64,000 bases of DNA from Climacteris rufus (GCA_013398175.1 VZRZ01000218.1:434001-498000), one strand, 5' to 3'; shown: positions 46,321 to 57,985, counted from the stretch's first letter. Numbers and translations are program-made. Notes: generated by a model from the sequence alone, not told the origin.

Positions 46321-47403
46321 GTAAGCACAGATTTTTCACTCATGAGGGCAAATAACTCTTCATATAAATTTCCCAGTTTCTCTGTGGATTTTTTGTACTG
46401 TTTTGCTTTGGGGTTTGGGGGTTTTGTTTGTTTGGGGGTGTTTTTCTCATTTTATCACTGAACAAAAATTTAAGAATTCCTCCTAGTTCCCCAGAAGTGA
46501 CCCTCATTGACTAACTCCTGTCAGAAAAGGGTGATGTTAAGATGCATCTGCTTCCTTTAAAAAACAAAGAACCCCTAAGCTTAAAGCATCTGCACGGGAG
46601 GAAGAACATTATTTGTTATGCTGCCCTTCTCTGAAGCACTTCTGATGACAATGTTCAGATCTTGTTTCTATGGACTACTAATTGTTCTAGAGAAAACTTG
46701 AGAGCAGTGACAGCCTCAGCCCCAGTCCTGTGAGCTGTTGAGTGTCACCTGCCATTTCTGTCAGCATTTATCTATTAAAATGAAAAGGATGCAGCGCTCT
46801 GAAATGAAACAGAGGAAGGATTTTTCCCTGGCTTCAGCAGCAGAGCTCAAACACTGCTAATTCCCAAAGCATTTTCCTCAGTACTGGAGTAGTACAAATG
46901 CAAACACCAGGAAGAGAGGACAGCTCCTTTGGAAGCCTTGTTTTCCAAGCAGCTGGAATTATTTATGTTGCTGAGATGAGCTCAGTTGGTCAGAGCACGG
47001 TGCTGATAATGCCAAGGTCGTGAGTTTGATCCCCTGTGGGTCGTTCACTAAAGAGCTGGAACTGCTGATCCCTGTGGGTCCCTTCCAACTGAGACTGTTC
47101 TGTGACTCTCTGAGTAACCTTTGGTTTGCTTCTGTCTTGTGAAGACCAAATCATTATTAAATACCAGAAGCACAGAATGTATCTGCTGGTGTCTTGAAAA
47201 AAGGGTTTAATTTATTCTCAGAAGTAATTACTTTGAGCCAAAATAATCTCTCAATGTTTTATTTTAACCCTCTTGGCTTCCTGGCATTAAAGCTGACAGA
47301 ACTGTGCCTTGGTAAGGATAGGCCAGGTATTTTCTAAGTTATTGATTCAAGTTTCAACTCTGTGGTCCTTCAGGTGATAACTGATGATCTTATTACATTG
47401 TAG
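46321..47403 (+). other. FAM162A: FAM162A intron 4
   Basis: This 1.1-kb intron (gtaagc donor, attacattgtag acceptor) contains a G/T-rich run at about 46405-46445 and a tRNA-derived SINE at about 46970-47115. Confidence 0.85.
46970..47115 (+). mobile_element. tRNA-Ile-derived SINE with CR1-like tail (TguSINE1-type)
   Basis: The left part (46970-47041) is a degenerate tRNA-Ile. An A-box-like gagctcagttgg lies at 46978-46989, an anticodon-position GAT at 47005-47007, the typical gccaaggtcgtgagtttgat stretch follows, and a B-box-like gagtttgatcc at 47022-47032. The right part (about 47066-47114), gatccctgtgggtcccttcc then gactgttctgtgactctctg, is a CR1-type 3' end. TguSINE1, known from songbird genomes, has exactly this design (tRNA-Ile head and CR1-X tail). 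The mutated stems and the fused tail rule out a functional tRNA gene. The copy is in sense orientation in FAM162A intron 4. Confidence 0.8.
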
Positions 47404-47490
47404 GCTATGAAAAGACATGAATCTCTTACAAACATAAACTTGGAGAAGAAAGCCCAGTTGAAACTGGAAGCTACACCTGCTAAACCTTAG
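47404..47490 (+). CDS. FAM162A: FAM162A, last exon (stop codon)
   Basis: This 87-bp coding part of the terminal exon (28 residues and TAG at 47488-47490) has an attacattgtag acceptor. It encodes AMKRHESLTNINLEKKAQLK and LEATPAKP. The RHESLTNINLEKKAQLK segment matches the conserved FAM162A C-terminus (human RHETLTSLNLEKKARLK). The joined visible exons give 141 residues, and only the first exon is missing. Confidence 0.95.
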   Translation, partial: AMKRHESLTNINLEKKAQLKLEATPAKP

Positions 47491-47984
47491 AGGAGGAAAT
47501 GAAGAGACCAAGGACTGGGGAAGAAAAGCAAAGTCCTTTTCAGCACTGAAAGGAGAATATAGTCACATCTTTCCTGTATGTTAGTTCTGTACACTCATGT
47601 TCAAGAAACAATGAATACATTGTCTTGTAATCATTAAAACCAGAAATACCTGCTTTCTTTTCCTAATGACTGCCCCTTTCTTCCAAACTGTTTTCTCTGT
47701 GGTTAGGGGGACAGGACACGTGAGCAAACTGGATGAGCCAAATGATTGTTTCCCATGTGTGCTGTGCACTACACTAAGCTGCTTTTAAAGCACTGCAGGA
47801 CCTGTACCTGCATTCCTGGTACCACTCCCCTGTATGAAGCCTTCTGTCCTTACACCCCTTACAAGGAGGTAACTGTAGCACAGAAGGACGCTCCATTTGG
47901 TTTCCCCTTGTACATCCATGCTGGGCAGTCATCCACTGTCACGGACCAGTGCAGGTCCCCTCAGGACCTGTATTTATTAATAAA
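47491..47984 (+). other. FAM162A: FAM162A 3' untranslated region
   Basis: Non-coding sequence from the stop to an AATAAA at 47979-47984, which is followed by T-rich sequence. Length is inferred from this signal only. Confidence 0.55.
47979..47984 (+). terminator. FAM162A: Candidate FAM162A polyadenylation signal
   Basis: A canonical AATAAA about 490 bases after the stop codon, in an AT-rich setting. Confidence 0.5.
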
Positions 47985-50900
47985 TACAGGGAACTGTATT
48001 TATTCTGCATTGGTACTGGCTCCTTCAGAGTCTCCAGGTGTTCCTCTTTGTGCAAGACAGAACAGTTACTAAGGGAGCCCTTGAGTCAGAAGTAATTGTC
48101 TGACCTGCACTGCCATCATCAGAATGCTCAGAACTGACCAGAAAGCCCCCTTACCTTCTAGGGGCTGGTAGTCTGGCTGCACTTCTTTAAGTGAGGGAGA
48201 ACTTCCTGGGAAGAACTGCCTGCCTTCAGTAAGAGGAGGAGGGAGATGAAGAGGAGAACCATGGGGTTGCAGCTGACACTTCCGAGAGTTGTCACACCAG
48301 AGCAGGCAGGGAGATGAGAGAACATCCAAGCTAAGGGAACAGAGATGACTATTTTGAGGAGTACTGAGCAACAGCTTCAACCTGTGCTGTCAGATTTACT
48401 ATTCAGAGGCACATGAATATGAGGAAGTCCATCAGGCATTCCTGCTCTCTGCTACTATGCTTTCTTTCCAAAGCTCAGTTAGATTTATATGGATTTGGGC
48501 CTTTTAAATTGTCACCAGTGCTTTCATGATGCTTGGCCCACCTAGAGAGCAGCTGCCTCAAGAGTCCCGTTTCTGGCACTGAGCCCAGAGAGTCACACGC
48601 TATTTGTGGTCAACAGCCTGCAGCAACAGGGACAGTACCTTTCCTCCTCCTTTCAGTTCATGTGGAAGGAAATGTAGATTGGAAGTGTCAGGACTGCTCA
48701 AAACTCTGCTCCTGCCCAGCACTGCCTGCTAACTGGCCCTGGAGACTCCAAAAATGTAAGAGCCATATCAGTTTGCAAGATTTAGTTTGTGAACTTTCTC
48801 AATAGAGGGAGGGAGATTATTTTTGTTGTACTACTAAACATTAGCAGTCTTGCTGAATAAATCAAAAGCCCTCCAAAAATGCAGGGTCAATCTTCTCCAG
48901 CTGCCGCAGTCCATCTCTGAATTGCATTTCTGAGTACCACAGGGAGCTGTAACTGATCAGACAAGTTGTGTAGTCAGTTCCACCACAGAAGTTACAACCT
49001 TCAGGTGATGCTGTCATCAGGTTCTCTGTATGCAAATTACCATAAGTACACTGTCAATCAAGCAGAGCAGGACTGCATGGATTTGTCCACTTAATGCAAG
49101 ACATGTTTAATTTCACTGCAGCTGTGTGAACAGCTTTTTCATGAAAATTCTAGTTCTTTGCCACACCAGTAGGGACACAGGTGGGAACCAAAAAAAAAAA
49201 AGTCTTCCAAGATTGCCTGTGATGTTATGTATTAAATGACACCAAAGAAGAGAACATGCATTTCAGACAGTATTTCAGGTCTGCATAAAGAAAAAGTTGT
49301 GATTTATGCTTGGTGATGGCAGAGCTTAATAAAACTTCATCTCAAAAATCTCACCCTTTCAATACACACCTCTGCACTCTGAACAGAACTGGCAGGTACC
49401 TCCTCTTCTAGTTTTGGAAATAAAACTACTTGGACTCATCCAGCTGGTAAAGTATTTCCAATAAAAATGTGCAAAGTACCACTTAGAAAGCAACATTTCA
49501 GAGCAGCAATGGTCAGCAGTTTTTGATTTTCCTTAAATTTCTATCAGCTTTATGCTATTTAGTCAACAATGGAAGTCTGGTCCAGCGGTTTGATAAAAGC
49601 TCCATGTGTCCTTCTGTCACCCTGGTGTCTCCACCATTTCAGCATCTGCCATAAAAACTGGGCATCACTGCCCAACTTTGTGTTTTCTTTCAGCTTCTGC
49701 ACAGGCTCCAGTCCCAACAAAAGCCCAAGACAATGAGCTGTGTGCTGTCTCCTTTGCAAGTACTGAGTACTAAAGAATTATGTAAATCTTTCTCAGAGAG
49801 GCAGTGAAAGGAGCCACCTCTTTCCTGTCGTGATGGCTTCCAAGAAAGCACTTCTGAACACACACTGGTTACAAAACCAGCACCTGTGTGCGGCCAAAGC
49901 AGCCAGCCCAGCTGACAGGAGAAGTCAGTGCACCTCAGATCACCCGAGAGCTCAGCCCAAAGCCTTTTTGCAGTGCCTAGAGAGGAACAGACCGAGCCCT
50001 TCAATGGTCTTGTTCTCTTTTTCCCCTTTGGCTTGGTCTGTAACACCACATTTACTCAAAACAGTCCAATTTATCAATCTATGGCATGTGCCAGAGTGCT
50101 GTAGCTGTTCCAGAGGCAACTGAAACTTCCTAATGCAACCTTCACCTGACTTCAGCACTGCCTCAGAAGAAGCTGCAGGAGCCCTACAGACATGGCCACA
50201 GCAGCACACACAGAGATCTTCCTTGTTTTTCTACTAAAACTCAGGCAACCCAAGAAAGACTTTCATGTCTAAAAGCGGCACGGGAGAGTACCAATGGCGT
50301 GTTGTGCCAATTTCCAGCAGCAAAAACAATCAAACAGGAAGACATGGGGATTTACTTTAAGCTGGCACAGAGATGCAAAACCAGAGGTAAGATAACTGTT
50401 CTGGCAGTGCTCAGAGAGCACAGAGGTGTATTGCTAGGAGCACTGTCACATGCAGGACCACGTGGTGCAATCTAGTTCTTCAAGAGTCTTGGTGCTGACA
50501 GTAAAAAACAAAACAGCAGGTCCAAGAACAGGGTGCAGGGTCATTGTCTTCCTCCCTTCTCCCTTCTGCAAAGGGTCTTCAACCACCTGTATTTGCTGGC
50601 ATCAAGGAACCAACACGGGAATTTAAGAACAGGCTGAAGTCTCTGGGCAGCAGTTGCCTCAAATGATTGTGTGGTGTCTTCCCATGAGCTCCAAGTGCTG
50701 GTCCTGGCTCAGTTAGTGAGCTTTCAATAATCTGCTCCATCACCCTTTGTATCCTCCTGACTCCAAGACACTGACCTTGCCTGCCATGTTCCACTGGGAA
50801 CTTTACCAACAGGAAGAATGATAGCTCCTGTTTTCTGACCCAACAGAAACACAACTTAAATGGCATTACAGATCTGTGGGCTGGGCTGCTAGACAGCAAT

Positions 50901-52164
50901 TCCAGGCAGTCTTGAATCCTGCTTTCTCTAACACACAGTTCAAAATAATGCTTCCACCTCATCACTGATGTTTCAAGAAGAATTCAAGAAATTCTCATTA
51001 ATCTTTTCACCTTACCAGCCTGTGGGACTTTTGCAAAGTGCTTAGATTGCATCTTCACAAGCAGACAGGAACAAATGTGCACATTTCAATTTGGAAGAAA
51101 GTATGTGATACCTTTTCTAGCATTATGTGCTGCCTGACAGAGCTGAGAACCCAGGAACTCCAACAGCTCCCTCACCTGCCCTCTACATGAGACCGTGCTG
51201 CCTCCTATCTAGACACAAAACAACAGCAGATCACTCAAAACACAGCGTGACCTTCACAGAAGCGGCAGCCAGAGGCGTCCTCTGAGAGGGTCCCTGTCTG
51301 AGCACATCCTTCAGGAGAGAGGAGAATACTGGTCTGTGTTTCTAGCAGGGGACACAGCCACACAGAATTGTGTTAGGAAGTAGTGTTCAAGCAATAAGGT
51401 ATCATGATCCTCATACTTTGAGTGGCACTCTTCCTCCAAAGCAGAGTCCTGCATCTGTGGCCTGAATGTTATTTGTTAGATGGGTAACGTTACACTACAC
51501 GTTTGGCTCTGTTAAAATGCAAACTGTTTACCTGCCCCTGGCTTACCAAGCAATTCTGATCAGTCTGTATCAGTGAGCTTTTCCTTTCCTAATCACAAGT
51601 CTGATCTCCCTTCTGCACCCATTTCATTTGCAGCCTTTGTTAGAAGCAGGTTTTGTTTCTTTCCAACCTATTAATAAATAAGGCTACGTAAAGCAATGCC
51701 AAGAACTGGCTGCTGGAAGATCCTGGTGGAAATACACTCAATTAAGCACCATTTAAAATTACATTGAGACCTATGAGTTAGCCACATTTTAATCCATTTA
51801 ATGTGTGCCATGTTGATCTTTGTATTGTTGTGGTTTTCAGTTAAAATATTATGCAGTACCAGTCAAATGCCTTACACAGTCTAAGTCTTTATGACAACAA
51901 CATTACCTGCATCAACCAGGCCTGTCACTTCAAACAAACATACCAAGTTCAAAGATTTATACTCATCTGCTCTGAATTCACATATCCACAGCAAAAGTAA
52001 CAACTACTGGCCAGGCTCCTTACACAGGAAGGCACACCAGTCAGCTTAAATGGACTCTTTTTTAATTCACTCATTTAGAGGCAATTGTCATTACTTTCTT
52101 GGGGGGCAGGGGAGGGAAACGCCAATGCACCACATTGTTTTCACTAGCCTGGAAGAGAAAACAC

Positions 52165-52318
52165 TTATATATATAGATATATAGGTATGTCTATATATAC
52201 ACACACTTTATGCATGTGTGTATATATATGTGTGTGTGTATATATGTATATATACACGCTAGTGTGTATATATACACAGAATATACATATATGAATATAC
52301 AGAATATATGCACACACA
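52165..52318. repeat. TA/TG-rich microsatellite
   Basis: About 150 bases of mixed (TA)n and (TG/CA)n dinucleotide runs, for example tgtgtatatatatgtgtgtg at about 52215-52240 and tatatacaca units. A short open frame that runs through it is a by-product of the repeat. Confidence 0.92.
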
Positions 52319-52797
52319 CTTTGCTCAGATTTGTTTACAAAATATGTAGCATTTTTATACCATCCAATAAGAGGTACATGGTTTTAAACAAATCTTATAG
52401 AAATGACATGTTATTGGAAATTTACACGTAAAAAAATCCAGCACAAAAAAATCCAAAAGCTAAAACAAGATTTTGCTACTAATCAGTGCTTCTATCACCC
52501 TTCAAGAAAAGAGAAACACAGTTATTTATATGTGATGTAAAGGCAACATTGAGGGGTTTTTTTGCTTTTTTAAATTAACCACCAAATTTAACCCCCTAAA
52601 ATTACAAAGAATCGAAGTCCATTTACAGATCAAGTGCAGTAAACTAAATGTTCCTTCAGCACAAAGCAGCACTAGAGAAAATAACTGGGAGAGGGAAAGT
52701 GGAGGCCAACTGGCTTAGCTAGGGAGGCAGCAGGTGGCTTCTGCAGTGGCCACACCTGTCAGAGTCTCCATCCTGAAGCAGAGACAGAACTGAAGAC

Positions 52798-52803
52798 TTT
52801 ATT
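52798..52803 (-). terminator. KPNA1: Possible KPNA1 polyadenylation signal
   Basis: The + strand tttatt is AATAAA on the - strand, about 1.8 kb past the KPNA1 stop. Mammalian KPNA1 has a long 3' UTR, so other sites further left may be used. Confidence 0.3.
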
Positions 52804-52919
52804 TAAATAATGGTCACACAGAGCTGATGTTCAGGCCTTGGCCTAGCTTCTTTCAGCAGTATGACAAGTGACTTCAGTATTTTTGTAACTGTATCCAATG
52901 GGCTGGTTTTGCTTTTGCA

Positions 52920-53400
52920 GTGGCTTATCACTGAGAGGAGTCACGAGGATCTTGCAGGCAGTTCTGCCGCTAACGCTGACCACAGGTACACGAGGCTGCA
53001 GTTGCCAGTGGCGATTCTGAAATGTTTACACCGGACAAATGTGTGTCCCAAGCATCCCAAGAGGCTTGAAAGAACGCAGCCCGATGCAGGGGGAGCGGAC
53101 GGCCTAGGGAACCCATTGCATTTTCCGAAACGGAACCGCCACTTTGAACGGCGTGGCGCGTGCCCCGCTGCGTGCAGGGCTTGGTGTCAGTGTCAGCTGG
53201 ACTCGGTGAGCAGTGGCTGCCTTTGCATCAAGAGCTCTGTGACCCCAGCGGGCTGGGAGCCAGGACATGCTGCGAGCAGAGGGGCCAGCAGCGCTAGCGG
53301 TGTCCGGCTGCGCGCGGCAGCTGCCACGCAGTCGGCGGTGCCTCGCAGACGTCACCTGGAGGAACCGTGCGTTCCATGCTCATTCACCTCAAGTCTCAGA
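52920..53400. other. CpG-rich patch downstream of the KPNA1 coding region
   Basis: A local rise in GC and CpG content in otherwise AT-rich DNA, with many CG dinucleotides between about 52940 and 53360. A + strand open frame (52861-53424, 187 codons) crosses it but has no recognisable domain and is probably open because of composition. Function is unknown. Confidence 0.45.
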
Positions 53401-54619
53401 CAGCACAAGGGAACAGTGAAATGAGAGGGCCAGGTGGATCCTGATGTAACTAACTATCCTTTGAATGTAGTGTCACTGTAGTTGTTAAATAAGGACCTTG
53501 ACCAGGAGGACTGTATTCCACCAGGTGAGCCGGAGAGGAAGCTCTTGTCTTGTGAAAATGAAAAGGAGATCTAACGCTCCTTGTGCTAAGTTTTACAAAT
53601 TAGGATTTTTGTATTCAGAAGTTAACCTTTCAGAAGACAAATCTGTTCAAGTCACGCTGTGTAAAAATGTAAAGAGGCAGACAGGAACTTTTCAGCCATA
53701 ACTATAATATCAAGGACCAGACTCTGGAGCATGGAGCCAGAAAGGGCTTGATTTCTAAGGAAGGCCCGGCTGGATCATACTGTGCTGGCAAGCAGAAGTG
53801 GGGGCAGTTTCTCCATTCTAGAAGCTGTTTTGGAAAGTCATTTCTGGAGAGGTGTTAAGAGTGACATATTCACAGGTTCTTTTTTTGTGGATGGAGAGGA
53901 AAAACTGGGAAGGTATACAAATCTCCACAGTGGTCTGCAATCCAACTTGGGAGCTCAGTGTTGAGACGGGACGGGGCCGGATGTGTTCAGTATTCCTAAG
54001 AACCACAAAACATGTCCATTGCAGCCTGTTGTTGCAGGGGATAGAGAACTTACTCCATTGTTTGTAACACGTTCCTCATGCCAATAACCCCAGCTGGCAC
54101 ATACAGCAAGGTGGGTACGTTGCGTGTGAAGGTTTAACGCATCTCTCGCAGCCATCCAGAGAGGCATCCGGGGGAGAACATGGGGGATGGATTCAGCTAC
54201 GTTCTCAGAGAGGCTGAATGTCTCCCTGGACTGCAGGCACACACTGCAGCAAATGCAAGACAAAGGCAGCCTTCTCTTGGATGCCAGGAGTGGGGGGCCT
54301 AGTGGAGGAGGGATTACTTTCCTGTAATAGGAACAAGGAATATCTCAAAGTATAGAAAGGTGCCTCAACTCCACGAAGGTGACAGTGGAGAGATTCAGAA
54401 TCTAGAGGAGAAGGGTGATTCTGGTGACCCCTTGCCAAGGAGGGGGCATCCTGCCACGGAGAGCCCAAAGTTTTCCAGACGTATGTAAGAGCATGTGCAC
54501 AAGGCAAGCGAATGAGCGCAAACAGGGTTATGGAAAACATTGAGAGAATCACTCCACGGGTGGCTTGTGGCTCGACAACAGGATTGGCTAGGTAGAGGAG
54601 CACACAGCACAGGGGCACC

Positions 54620-54807
54620 TCAGAGCTGGAAGCCTTCCATGGGAGCCTCACACTGCTGGAAGATGTACTGCTGCTGGTTGATATCCACTTGTGGGGCGAT
54701 GCTGCTGTCTTCATCCTCTGTTCCAAAGTAGTGCTCAATCAGATCAAAGGCCTTCTGGTAAATCTCTTGATTCTCATGGCTCTGCAGGAATTCAATCTTG
54801 TCCAGGC
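54620..54807 (-). CDS. KPNA1: Importin subunit alpha-5 (KPNA1), terminal coding exon
   Basis: On the - strand this exon starts with GC after a tttcctctgcag acceptor (completing a Gly codon) and runs to TGA at 54622-54620. It encodes LDKIEFLQSHENQEIYQKAF, then DLIEHYFGTEDEDSSIAPQV, then QQQYIFQQCEAPMEGFQL. This is the unmistakable C-terminus of KPNA1, the nuclear import adaptor that binds cargo localisation signals in its armadillo groove and hands them to importin beta. This part holds the last armadillo helices and the acidic tail, which in importin alphas interacts with the export factor CAS. Only the last three of the coding exons are in the window. Confidence 0.97.
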
Positions 54808-55739
54808 CTGCAGAGGAAAGTAGTACATTAAAGTTACAGCTCAGTGAAAGCACAGGACCATGATAATTTTCAGTCTGTTCCATGATTCTCTCCCACCTTC
54901 AGAAAGAACAGGCCCCTCCGCGCAGACCTGTACCCAACTTCTACTCTCCACAACCAAGGAAAAACAGTTGGAACTACAGAGTTCCCTGTAACTGTGTTAT
55001 GTGTTTTGTACTTTCTGTTTGCCTCTACCTTTTCACTCAAAAATTAAATCAACAAGCTCGAATAGGTAAAGAACAAGGCCTCAAACTCAAAGACTTTTTC
55101 TGAAGAGATCTTCAGGACCATCTTTCCTGAAAGTGCATTCACAGTGCTTTCTTTACAAAGACCATGATTACAGAATCACATAAGTGTAAGCTGAAAAACT
55201 TCTGATAACCATCTAGTCCAGCCTGCAGCCCAGCCCTGCAGAACTAACCAACACCAGATTACATCTGCTGTGTCTAGACAAGAATTCAGAACTTCCAAGG
55301 ATGGAGACTCCATTTCCTAACCTGTATCACATGTATATACAATGCAGTTAAACTCAGGCAACCAGTTTTTGGGCAGGCATTAAGCAAATGGGCAAACTCA
55401 GGCCTTGTAGTCAGATACAAAGAAGAATAATACAGCAAGGAATGATGCTATAATGAAATGTGTTAGCCAAATTAGTAAATCTCGACTATTGGGAATTGTA
55501 GTCATTTCTTGTTAACACTTTTTTTACTATGTACGAATCAAGAAAAGATCTGCATGCTCTGTCTCCCATCTACAGCCAGACAAAGATAATGCAGAAGATG
55601 GAGCACAGTGGAGACTTATCAAAGAACAGGTTGTTTTGAGATAACAGTGATGAGGTAATTAACAGAACTGGGTGTCCTGAAACTCCACTGGGTTTGTGAG
55701 CACTGCTGTACCCTGAGTGCCCCAGGCCTTTGCTCCTAC
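54808..55739 (-). other. KPNA1: KPNA1 last intron
   Basis: A 932-bp intron on the - strand with a gtagga donor and a ctctgcag acceptor. It contains a diverged CR1 tail at about 55168-55335. Confidence 0.85.
55168..55335 (-). mobile_element. CR1-like LINE 3' remnant, diverged
   Basis: The + strand order 'acagaatcacataagtgtaa', 'catctagtccagcctgcag' and 'acttccaaggatggagactc' is that of a reverse-complemented avian CR1 3' end. It is short and degenerate, with no coding potential. It lies in the same orientation as KPNA1. Boundaries are approximate. Confidence 0.65.
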
Positions 55740-55918
55740 CGTACGCTTCCTCGATGAGCGCGCAGTAGGGATTGATGCCAGTGCCGCTGCGTTTGGACTC
55801 CTGCTCTCCCAGCCTCAGGATGTTCTCCAGCCCATTCAGTGCCACTTGCACAATCTTTGAGTCCATTACTGTAAGGAGGTCGCAGAGTGGTTTGATGCAT
55901 CCCAGTTCTACTAAATAC
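55740..55918 (-). CDS. KPNA1: Importin subunit alpha-5 (KPNA1), penultimate coding exon
   Basis: This 179-bp exon on the - strand has a tgatgtttttcag acceptor and a gtagga donor. It starts with the G that completes AA|G (Lys) and encodes YLVELGCIKPLCDLLTVMDS, KIVQVALNGLENILRLGEQE and SKRSGTGINPYCALIEEAY. It covers an armadillo repeat with the conserved ALNGLENIL helix. The final G joins GC of the last exon to form Gly. Confidence 0.97.
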
Positions 55919-56639
55919 CTGAAAAACATCACATAGGACCCAGTAAATTGTCTGTAAAATTAGAATTGGTGTAGCCATTGAAGCACTTAGCATGGAGGTC
56001 TAAGAATCAAAATAATCAGATAAAGCATCGGCTTGACTGGAAAAATTAGACAAATTACAGACATCTGTTTGTACCTAGCCAATTCTGCTGAAACAATGAA
56101 AATAAAATACTTTCTCAGTCCCAGTCTCTCTCTCTCTATATATATATAGCTATGAAATAATAATTTTTGTACCACAATTTATATTTCTGTACTGGTAATT
56201 TATAAACATTTCCTATAATGAGCAACTATATTAATTTAACATGCTTATAAAGATTTTTTTTATATACAAAACTGCATCTAAGCATAATGTACTGGTATAG
56301 GTTCAATAGCTAAAACAATGCATGTGATGCCACTGTTCAAGGGGCTGAGCCACTCCTCTCCAGCCTGCTAAAGCACTGTTACACTCTACACCACTCCCAA
56401 GTGAGTTTAAAAGTTGCATTAAGTTTCTTCATGTAAGAGAAATGGTTCAATTCTTTAAATAAGTATTACAGGTATGTGATTTCTCCCATAAAGGAACAAA
56501 AGGCTCATTCACAACAAGGACATGGTCTCTCTGGATACAACACTGAAAGCACACTGTAAGGTTTCTAGGCTGATAGTTTGTTTTCTTGCACAGACACTAA
56601 TTCACTCAATTGCATGGGAAGATTTTAACTGTTTCATAC
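55919..56639 (-). other. KPNA1: KPNA1 intron
   Basis: A 721-bp AT-rich intron on the - strand with a gtatga donor and a tgatgtttttcag acceptor. A short CT/TA dinucleotide run lies at about 56126-56149. Confidence 0.9.
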
Positions 56640-56767
56640 TTGATCTGTTCAGCAGAGCCTCCTGACGTTGCGTTTGTGATTGCCCAAGCAGCTTCCTTCC
56701 TTGTCCGAAACTCAGCCGTTTGCAAAATATTTATCAGAGCTGGGAAGATATGGGCATCTATCACTGT
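56640..56767 (-). CDS. KPNA1: Importin subunit alpha-5 (KPNA1), armadillo-repeat exon
   Basis: This 128-bp exon on the - strand has a tttatttttgcag acceptor and a gtatga donor. It encodes TVIDAHIFPALINILQTAEF, then RTRKEAAWAITNATSGGSAE and QI, and ends with AA of a split Lys codon. KEAAWAITNATSGG is the classic importin-alpha armadillo motif with the Trp and Asn that bind localisation signals. It starts in phase 0, so the preceding exon should end with a complete codon. That exon is not found up to 64000. Confidence 0.97.
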
Positions 56768-57882
56768 CTGCAAAAATAAATGACATGGCAGGGTTATCAT
56801 AAAAATTAGAAATTACTTCCTTGTCCTGAGCTAGTTAATGTCTATGCTCAGCACAATGCATTAAATAATGAAATGCCACTTTATCAAAGGTCAAAGCTGA
56901 TAAATCAGTTTTCAGCTCTACATTCAAAACCCTCGTTATTGCTGTGGTCTGTGCTTATCCTAAATGAATTCAGAACACATTCAGACTGAAGTGACTGCCA
57001 TATCTAATGAGTTACTTAATCATACCCTGACAGCAAAAGAATGCCTACTCCCCCTTATTTTTCCAATCAGTAAACCACTCCGCTATTAAGTAAGTAAACC
57101 ATTAAGTCACTAAGATCCCCTAAACTTCACTGGCCTGTGTGCCACACTACATTTCCAGTGGGCAAGACAACAGAGCAAAGTTGTTCATGTAAGAACTCCT
57201 CAAAACAAGCAACCACTTGGTGAAAAGACAAAGCACCAGATGGTTTGGCAGTGGGGCTCACTGCTTAGCTCAACAAAGTAATATAAGTCAAATGAGCATT
57301 GGGGCAGCAGCTCTAAGTTTCCTGTAACTTCTTGTGAAAACAGCCTGTTGCAATACGACAAAAAAAATGGGCCAGGTTTGTTACACACATATGACAAGGA
57401 TCTGAAACACTTTGGTAAGAATTATTTAAACAAGCAAGATTTTAGGATTACATTTTTAATCTATTGCTTTACAAGTATAAAATATCACAGAACTAATGAA
57501 GGAAAATTCAAAGAAAGCCAAAAAGCTTTTCCCAGAGCTCTGCAGAAGGAAACCAAGAGATTACAAGCAACAAAAAGCTATAGTCAATTCAGTGTGAATG
57601 GCTAACCTGGTGAAAATAAAATAATTGTTTGATATTTCTTTTATCCTTCCTGTTTGTTTGGGCACCCACCCTGCATTGTAAATCCACACAGCCTATCTGT
57701 TGTATGAACACTCCCATGAACACTGTGTCCTATGCCAAAGAATCCACACTTCTCATCCAGCAATCTGGGGTCCTCAATGCTGTATTACATTGGGACATTG
57801 CCAAGAATATTTGAAAAAGTGTCCTTAACTAAAATTTTTGAACATAAATGCTGAAAGTGATAGGTCATAAACAGGAATCAGC

Positions 57883-57888
<6 letters not shown>

Positions 57889-57922
<34 letters not shown>

Positions 57923-57939
57923 AAAAAAAAAGTTTTTTT
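57889..57939 (+). repeat. Poly-A run next to an assembly gap
   Basis: More than 40 A with a few G, then a short T run leading into N. This is probably a homopolymer collapse point, and no element body could be assigned to it. Confidence 0.85.
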
Positions 57940-57985
57940 NNNNNNNNNNNNNNNNNNNNNNNNNNNNNNNNNNNNNNNNNNNNNN
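57940..57985. other. Assembly gap (46 N)
   Basis: A short run of undetermined bases after a homopolymer, in a KPNA1 intron. No coding sequence is expected to be lost. Confidence 0.98.

Larger units (their letters stand above)
47985..54619. other. Region between FAM162A and KPNA1, partly KPNA1 3' UTR
   Basis: These two genes converge here. The right part, read on the - strand from 54619 leftwards, must include the KPNA1 3' UTR, which is several kilobases long in mammals. A candidate - strand AATAAA is at 52798-52803, but the end could lie further left. The region contains a TA/TG microsatellite (52165-52318) and a CpG-rich patch (about 52920-53400). No coding exon is recognisable, and no WD-repeat gene is present. 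Confidence 0.6.

Noticed and set aside
46970..47041. A tRNA-Ile gene.
   Set aside because: The stems are mutated and the 3' side runs into a CR1-like tail, so it is a SINE head and not a working tRNA.
50579..50965. Open frame of 128 codons on the - strand between FAM162A and KPNA1.
   Set aside because: No domain recognised and it lies in probable KPNA1 3' UTR or downstream DNA. Likely chance.
52210..52431. Open frame of 73 codons rich in Tyr, Ile and Cys.
   Set aside because: It runs through the TA/TG microsatellite, whose repeat produces the open frame.
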